A program made the position numbers and the translations under genes. Below are positions 58,005 to 64,000 of a DNA stretch of 64,000 bases, piece after piece. Numbering within the stretch: position 1 is the stretch's first letter; each line of letters opens with the position of its first letter. Below the pieces are notes generated by a model. It saw only the letters and a list, made by a program, of their open reading frames with translations, did no database searches and was not told the DNA's origin. Source of the DNA: Boswellia sacra (Eukaryota > Streptophyta > Magnoliopsida > Sapindales > Burseraceae). Where the stretch lies: contig SNVD02011208.1 of NCBI GenBank assembly GCA_013180625.2, positions 360,501 to 424,500 on the forward strand. The letters run 5' to 3'.

Positions 58005-61000
58005 CCCATATATATTGGTATGTATACAAAATCTCAATGTGAGTGATTATCAACGATGGATGATTGAACTTGACCTGGGAAACAAGAATTAAGGATCAAA
58101 GTTTGAACATGGTATTTGGGTATATCCTTTAGCAGCCAAGTCAAGATTTTGTTTTACCTAAATTTAAAGAACAATTTTAAAGTAGAGAAATTTATAAGTG
58201 TTTTGAGTAAGAGTGCATATCTTAAATTTTTTAGAAATGTTGGATGAAAAAAATGTGACAACTAATAAGATTAATATTTGAGGCAAATCATCAAGAAATA
58301 GTGATTTTCTTTATTTCAAAAGACTTTATATATTCTCTATCCTATGTGATGGCTTGAATTTTCGGAGGACAAATTCTTCATTCTTAACCTAGTTGACGAA
58401 GACTATGTTATGACTCCTATAATGAGTGTCCTACTTGGTCGACGAATGACACGACTCTCAATTTTCCTATCACTGGTACAAGTTCCTAAGTCAGTACTGT
58501 CAATATCAAAAAAATATTTAATAAGGGTTGCACATCCCTGAGTTTAATGATTACATCCCAAGTTCTATAAAAATTAATAAAATATGGGAGACACAAGGCT
58601 CTATAGAAGCTTCTCTTTATGTGTCTCTTGAAAGAATTTTTTATTCTCCAAATGCTTCCATAGCTCCAAGTGTTAAAACAAATTCTTTTACATGCAGCAT
58701 AGTGTCAATCAAGTCCCATGCATCTCGCCACCTATAAGTAAAGTCTCATATAAAAAGGGTCGTTTGCTAAAAATAAAGATTTGGAACACTCCCTAATCCT
58801 AGAACTTTATACTTCTGTCACTCTCTCATCTCTCCCAGGTCAACCATAAAGTTATTTCTATATTCTGTCTCTGACTTGAGTGTACTCCAAAGATTATCGC
58901 CAGCAATACCACCATCGTCTCTGACCTTTGATTTCTTTTTGTGTGTAGATTAGTTACAATACTGTAGTCCTGGTTGACCAAATACAATTGCCTTTATTGA
59001 CAACCACATGGCCAGAAACTCCCAATTTTTACCATCATTCTCTATTTTCCTCCATTTATCTTTTGTTGAGTCAGATTTTTCACAACAGATATAAATTTTA
59101 CTAGTGAGCTGGAGATTGACCGACTTTCGATATGAACAAGAAAGATGATCTCAAGGTAGAGAAATTCAAAGACGAAAGGGTTTTAGCAAGAATGCATACC
59201 TCGATTAGATTCTAAGTATCTTGGAGAACCTATTGTAAAGGGTGTCCGCATATAAATACCCTTCATCAAAGACCTCCGAATAACTTTTAGTTTTAGAATC
59301 ATTATAAATAAAAGAAAAATTCTTGATGACAGTTTACTTATCGTCTTATTGTTCGTATGACTTTAATATCTTTTTTTTTTTCAGTTGAAAAGAAAATTCT
59401 AGCTAATTAACTTAGCGAGTGGTAAGTTAATAATTACTTTGAAACTTTTTCTGACATGTTCCCAATAAAATTTAAACCAAACTTGCAATAAGTTAAAGAA
59501 AATTTAGTAAGAAAACGTTAAACACGAGAATCTAAAATTTTGTTTCATTACGTATGCACGCTAAGTTTTAAATGTCACTGGACTTTTAAAAATATGCTCT
59601 TTAAAATGTAAATATTAATTAACATATTCCAGAATTTAAAGAAAAAAATACCAATCAATAATGATTTAGATTATTTATAGTCTAATTGCAAATCAAAGTA
59701 GACACGGAATTATTATAATAAGTGGTTGGGACAAAAGACCACTAGTTATAAAATACGTTAAGAATCAAAACATTGTTTCGGCAAAGATTCGCTTGTCAAA
59801 CCTTTTTTGTCATGATACTAAAAACTAATCAGGTTGTACAGCAAAGAAACAAGTCACGCCGGCCACATGCCACATCATTGTAGCATCCTTAATTTTATGT
59901 TATAAATCACAATCATGTCTCTCATGCCACGAGTAAAACAACAGTTGCAGTGCAAAGTATACAAATTGCTGATTATACTATACAAGTACTATTTGATTTT
60001 TGTATTTCAGCATAAGCAAATTCTTGGGCTGCCAATCTTTACTTTCAGGTATTAGAGTTGGCAAGCCCAGAGGGTGTCAAGTTCAAGCAAAGCTTAGGCT
60101 GAAGAAAAAGCGGAAAAGGTGTATATATGTTCATCGAACGCAAAGAAAGCTTGACCTTTAAAAAAGTTGATGCAGTAGTATAATTCTTAATCCATCTTTT
60201 AAGAGTGGAAGTGGCAACTTTAAAGGCTATCTTTTGGGCTGATGAAGAACAAATCTCCGACTCTCAACTCAGCTTTATAGATGCCAGAAGACCAAAAGCT
60301 TTTTGATTCATACTTTAAATAATCTTTGAATGTTTAAACAAAACTAATCTTATTAATATTATGCTTTGATGGGTTTATTTATACAAATAATAATATATGA
60401 CCAGCTCGCAGTCGCAGCTAAGGCCATTTAGGTGACAGAAATTACAAGGTTAAAAATTATATGCCACCGGTGGAGGCACATTTGCAGTTAAAAGTGCATG
60501 TGAAACTGTTCCCAGTTTCCCACAATTCATCTGGCCCACGTATGGCCCATCCTATCCAGCCACATCCTCTCTCTCATCAGACCAACTTTTCTTCTTAATA
60601 AAAAAAACTGACACATGGGATAATGAGAGAGATACTTCCATTCTTATCATTCCGTCGACAAAATTACACGTTTTAGGATTATTTTAAATCAGTAACACTA
60701 TATTTATTCATATATGTATATAAATTAATGGCACATCAACTTTTTGTAAACCAATTTTAACTTTTATATATATAGCATTCTTGATAAAAATATTCTCTAT
60801 CATTTAATTTTGATTATTTTATTTATTAAAATATCCTTAACGCTTTTAAAATGTTATTTTATATAAATTTTGTTACCTAGCCTATGTTAATGTGCGTAGT
60901 TTTTTCTTTTTAGAGTACCGGGATACGCCAAAGTCATTTAATGAACCACGGTTAGAGAAAAACAAAGCAAAAGTTAAATGAGGTAATAACGTAAACCTTC

Positions 61001-61257
61001 ACTGGAACTGTAACGGATATATTTTTGGGTCTTTAACAATCTCGTGCGCGGTAGTCACTAATACCCAAAACATATAATTAATTTACTATACATGCCACTA
61101 CTATGCAACAAATAAAGTTAACACGAGTGCTACCACTCGCTGCCCTACAGTACACTTCCATAACCATCCGCTCCAAAATCGTTAAATTCCCTCTAAACCA
61201 AGGGGTAAAACGGTAATAACGGCTAAATAAATACTCCAAGCTAGTGAGAAGCTCCAC
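58005..61257. other. Intergenic DNA with a weak diverged direct repeat
   Basis: No supported gene. Two similar segments near 58176-58225 and 59150-59205 (GTAGAGAAATT...GTTTTGAGTAAG/GTTTTAGCAAG...ATGCATA) in the same orientation, about 975 bases apart, may be remains of an LTR element. The 69-codon frame at 58528-58737 is chance-level. Confidence 0.45.
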
Positions 61258-62745
61258 TCAACACTTATCCGCCGAAAGCCCAACAAGAGAATTAGCCAGA
61301 TCGAAGCTGACACGTGTCCCCTGCTGCTGAACGTTACCAATGATTGATAAAGACGAGGCGGTTGGAGCAAACGCGAAACAAAACGTGCCAGCGGAGTCAA
61401 CAGGAATTAAATAGTTCTTGGGAGGTAAGGTTAAAACCTTCCCACCAGGAAAATGAAACGACACCGTTGGCACCTCAACGCTACTCTTTGACGACAAATC
61501 ATAGCACGTGTCGAATAACGACACGCCGCTTGTCGACACTAAATCCCGCGTCCCGTTAACAAAGGCGTCCCGTAACGCGTTATACGTTTCCGTTTGCAGC
61601 CGCGTAATGGCCGTTCCGGAGTCGATAATAATCCCGCCGTTACCGGACTCGTCTATCTTGAACGCCGACTCGGGGACCGGGATTAACTCATCTCCAACGC
61701 TGAGTCCCGTAACGCCGAGATAGTAAAATGTGTCGAGTTCGTGGTTACGGAGTAACGGAGCAGTAACGGCGTTGGGAGATAACGGAGAGTCAAACTCTAG
61801 GGTAGAGGCCGAGTCGGAATCACGATCGACGAGACAATAGGAGAAAGAAGTAGCATTAATCTGAGAAGGAAAAGAAAGCGAGCCACCTCCGAGTCCGAGT
61901 AAGCCGGCGGCTCCAATGAAAAGCCCCTCATTACTGTGTCCGCAGCCAATGGCTACATTATCAATGGAAGACGAGCCTATCGTGATTTTCTCAGTGACTA
62001 AATCTCCGACAGTATAAGAGCCATCTCCATAGGATACTTCATACAGACACGTGTCATTCCGGCACGCCGAGGTGTCGAGCGAGTGGCATTGACTGGTCCG
62101 GCAAGAGAGAGGAGAGTAGGAAGATGAGGAAGCCGGCTGGAAAATGGGGTCGGCTTGCTGGTAGCATTCGGCGCAGGGCTCGCATTGTATCCAGTTGACG
62201 TCACTGCCGGTGTCGAGCACCATATACATCTGACTGGGAGGGTTACCAATTCCAATTCGGGAAAAATACTCGCCGCTTCCCTGACTCGTTCCCGAGACAA
62301 TGGGGCCCTCTAGACTCCCAGCTTGGAATCCTAGGCCGTTGTCGAGCGGCTTAAGATCCGCGGTGGAAATACGTTTGGCGGCCAGATCTGAGCGAGTGGA
62401 GAGAGATCTGACTCGTGCTGAGTCGCGCTGGAGACGGGCTAAAGTGAGTGACTTGTAGTCAGTGTACGTACTTTTGTGGACGGAACCTCTCGCTTGTAAC
62501 TGCAAGGAAAGCGAGGAAGAAGAAGTAGGAGAAGGGATTGGGTAGTGTGAAGTTGAAGCTTCTTGTGTGGTTTTGGTATCAAAGGAGACAAGTTTGAGCG
62601 CCTTTTGAATGGAAGCCGAGACATCAAGCGTTGCAGTACTTGTCTTAGAGTTGGAGGTGTGCGAGTGGGGTGTGGTCCGAGAGTGAACAAACGGCGAGGT
62701 AAACAAAAGAAGGTGAAAGAGAGACCATATGGACATGGTGGGCAT
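61258..62745 (-). CDS. ASPG1: Pepsin-like aspartic protease, ASPG1-like
   Basis: An intronless frame of 495 residues. Residues 1-22 form a signal peptide (hydrophobic SIWSLFHLLLFTSPFVHS). A prosegment follows to about residue 150 with a basic RLQRDSARVRSL stretch. The catalytic motifs are DTGSD (Asp178) and DSGTA (Asp375). The plant-specific Cys-rich insert (CEPCAECYQQADPIF, then CRTSQC and CLYEVSYGDGSYTVGD, about residues 188-247) marks the atypical/nepenthesin-like A1 subfamily. GCGHSNEGLFIGAAGLLGLG and GNVQQQGTRVSFDLA are family-typical. The first ATG (MPTM) is followed three codons later by another, and either is possible. Arabidopsis ASPG1 acts in guard cells in abscisic-acid drought avoidance. 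The same role here is inferred. Single-exon structure is usual for this group. Confidence 0.95.
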   Translation of the reverse strand: MPTMSIWSLFHLLLFTSPFVHSRTTPHSHTSNSKTSTATLDVSASIQKALKLVSFDTKTTQEASTSHYPIPSPTSSSSLSLQLQARGSVHKSTYTDYKSLTLARLQRDSARVRSLSTRSDLAAKRISTADLKPLDNGLGFQAGSLEGPIVSGTSQGSGEYFSRIGIGNPPSQMYMVLDTGSDVNWIQCEPCAECYQQADPIFQPASSSSYSPLSCRTSQCHSLDTSACRNDTCLYEVSYGDGSYTVGDLVTEKITIGSSSIDNVAIGCGHSNEGLFIGAAGLLGLGGGSLSFPSQINATSFSYCLVDRDSDSASTLEFDSPLSPNAVTAPLLRNHELDTFYYLGVTGLSVGDELIPVPESAFKIDESGNGGIIIDSGTAITRLQTETYNALRDAFVNGTRDLVSTSGVSLFDTCYDLSSKSSVEVPTVSFHFPGGKVLTLPPKNYLIPVDSAGTFCFAFAPTASSLSIIGNVQQQGTRVSFDLANSLVGLSADKC

Positions 62746-62790
62746 TTTTGAGATTGAGACGATAAAAGATAATGCACGTTGTGTTGAGGA

Positions 62791-62797
62791 TTTTATA
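62791..62797 (-). promoter_or_regulatory. Candidate TATA box of the ASPG1-like gene
   Basis: Minus-strand CTTATAAAATCC lies about 46 bases upstream of the start codon, implying a very short leader. Confidence 0.5.
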
Positions 62798-62799
62798 AG

Positions 62800-64000
62800 A
62801 GCAAGAGAGGGAGGGTGCGTTTATTTACTCGTCTCACGCTTGCCTCGTTAAGAGATTAGAAAAGCAGTACAAGTGGTAGGGAGGCTTTGAATGAATCTAA
62901 CCAGTGCTGCTGTTCAAAAGATGGAGCGTTACTTATATAGGTTCACCAACAATATTTATTCAGGAAACGGAAATTGAATGAACTCAAACAAAAAACCATT
63001 TTTCTTGTTTTTTTTAATCATACCTACAAAAAGGAATATCGTTTTTCTATGAAAATACAAATAATTGATCAGGATATTAATTATTGTGATATATGTCGAG
63101 CTTAAGACAATATACCTCGCTTTAAAAGCTTTAAATTTGTAAGTGTAGATTCAATTTTAAATTATGGTTCACCTCCTATTCATGATCTAAAATGAACCCA
63201 AAATTGTTAAAATTAGTTGAATATCTCAATCAAATTAATGGTACATTCAAAGATAAAAGGAGGTGTTAATAAATGAATTTTAATGATTATGGTCAATGGT
63301 TATAAACTTGTAAGAGTTAGATGGATATATTCATTAATTCAAATTAAAATATACGTCAAACATAATATGTCCAATTTCCGAGAGCGTTATTAATTGTAAA
63401 GGTCGCATGCCAGATGAAACCAATCTTAAGGACTTTTAGGAGCTCATCTCAATATCAACAACTCAATGCTGTGAAACATCAATCCAAACACTGCCTACGC
63501 AAATTTGGCCACTACAGCATGAATATTGTCGCTCCACATATAATTGCTTTTTCTTTACTCTTTTGACCATTTGTGGGCCGATTGATTTGATGTACTGGAC
63601 AATTGGACAAAATTAGACCGAATGATTGATGAAGACGCAATGCTTATCGACTATGTTTGGCCTAGAAAAAGAGGCAGCTTGGTGGGTGTGTGGGTCAAAA
63701 TATGAGTTTTAATTTAAGTATTGTACTTAATTGTATCGTTGACTGCATCTTAAGTCATTTTTAGCTGGTAATCATCCGCCCATGCATTTCGTGTTCATGA
63801 TTATCCCAGCAATTGTTTGTCTTCTGATCATGATTTGGTCTGAGATTCTGTGAAAGTTTCCTCTCCTCATAGTCAGTGGGGGTCCCTTATTAGCCCTACT
63901 GGTTCGCTTCGCTTTACACTGTTAATGTTTTTGATACGGTAAAATATTATTGATTAATAAAAAGTAGACTTGAGCTTTAAATCTACAGAGGCTGTACTTT
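62800..64000. other. Upstream region of the ASPG1-like gene, no other gene
   Basis: A/T-rich DNA without long frames or transposon ends. Confidence 0.6.

Noticed and set aside
61344..62751. Several 60-110 codon frames on both strands within the aspartic protease gene
   Set aside because: They are shadows of the single long protease frame, which has full catalytic motifs.
1..64000. CRISPR arrays, bacterial operons or an rRNA cluster
   Set aside because: No regularly spaced short repeats with unique spacers, no operon structure and no rRNA sequence are present. The window is plant nuclear DNA.

Overview
The window is nuclear DNA from a eudicot plant. It is AT-rich, its genes have several introns with GT-AG borders, it carries plant-type LTR retrotransposons, CACTA and hAT elements, and its genes belong to plant families (TGA bZIP factor, PLAC8/cadmium-resistance protein, guard-cell-type aspartic protease). 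The protein sequences look like a woody eudicot, possibly Citrus, but that is an impression and not shown by the sequence.

Layout. (a) 1-20757 is a three-level nest of transposons. A decayed Ty1/copia element of the Tork type (1-3146 and about 19418-20757) was split by a 16.3-kb CACTA element (3147-19414, 3-bp duplication TGT). The CACTA element was in turn split by a Sirevirus-type copia retrotransposon (7315-14586, 5-bp duplication GTTAG). The CACTA element shows no transposase but carries exons copied from host genes: DDB1 and an F-box/LRR/FBD gene, both on the minus strand, plus unidentified exon-like pieces. (b) 20758-33700 is gene-free. It holds a 578-bp hAT element with a perfect 8-bp duplication and a tRNA-like box pair inside, a G/T-rich tandem repeat, and a 6.7-kb LTR element with about 2.3-kb LTRs and no recognisable coding (25017-31701). 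(c) 33750-53300 is the genic part: a PLAC8/PCR gene (+), a small unknown gene (+), a nine-exon TGA-class bZIP gene (-) and a seven-exon choline-transporter-like gene (-), with two more hAT-type elements between them. (d) 53300-61250 is gene-free, with an almost pure A/T tract and a 1.7-kb hAT-type element that has captured part of an NPR1-family gene. (e) 61258-62745 is an intronless ASPG1-like aspartic protease gene (-).

Five intact genes are supported. They have no evident common pathway and look like independent single genes. The most unusual content is the gene capture: two unrelated DNA transposon superfamilies, CACTA and hAT, carry host-gene exons within 40 kb of each other. The captured pieces are DDB1 (ubiquitin ligase adaptor), an F-box/LRR/FBD protein and an NPR1-family protein.

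Exon borders were placed by hand from splice consensus, reading-frame continuity and remembered family sequences. No alignment was run.
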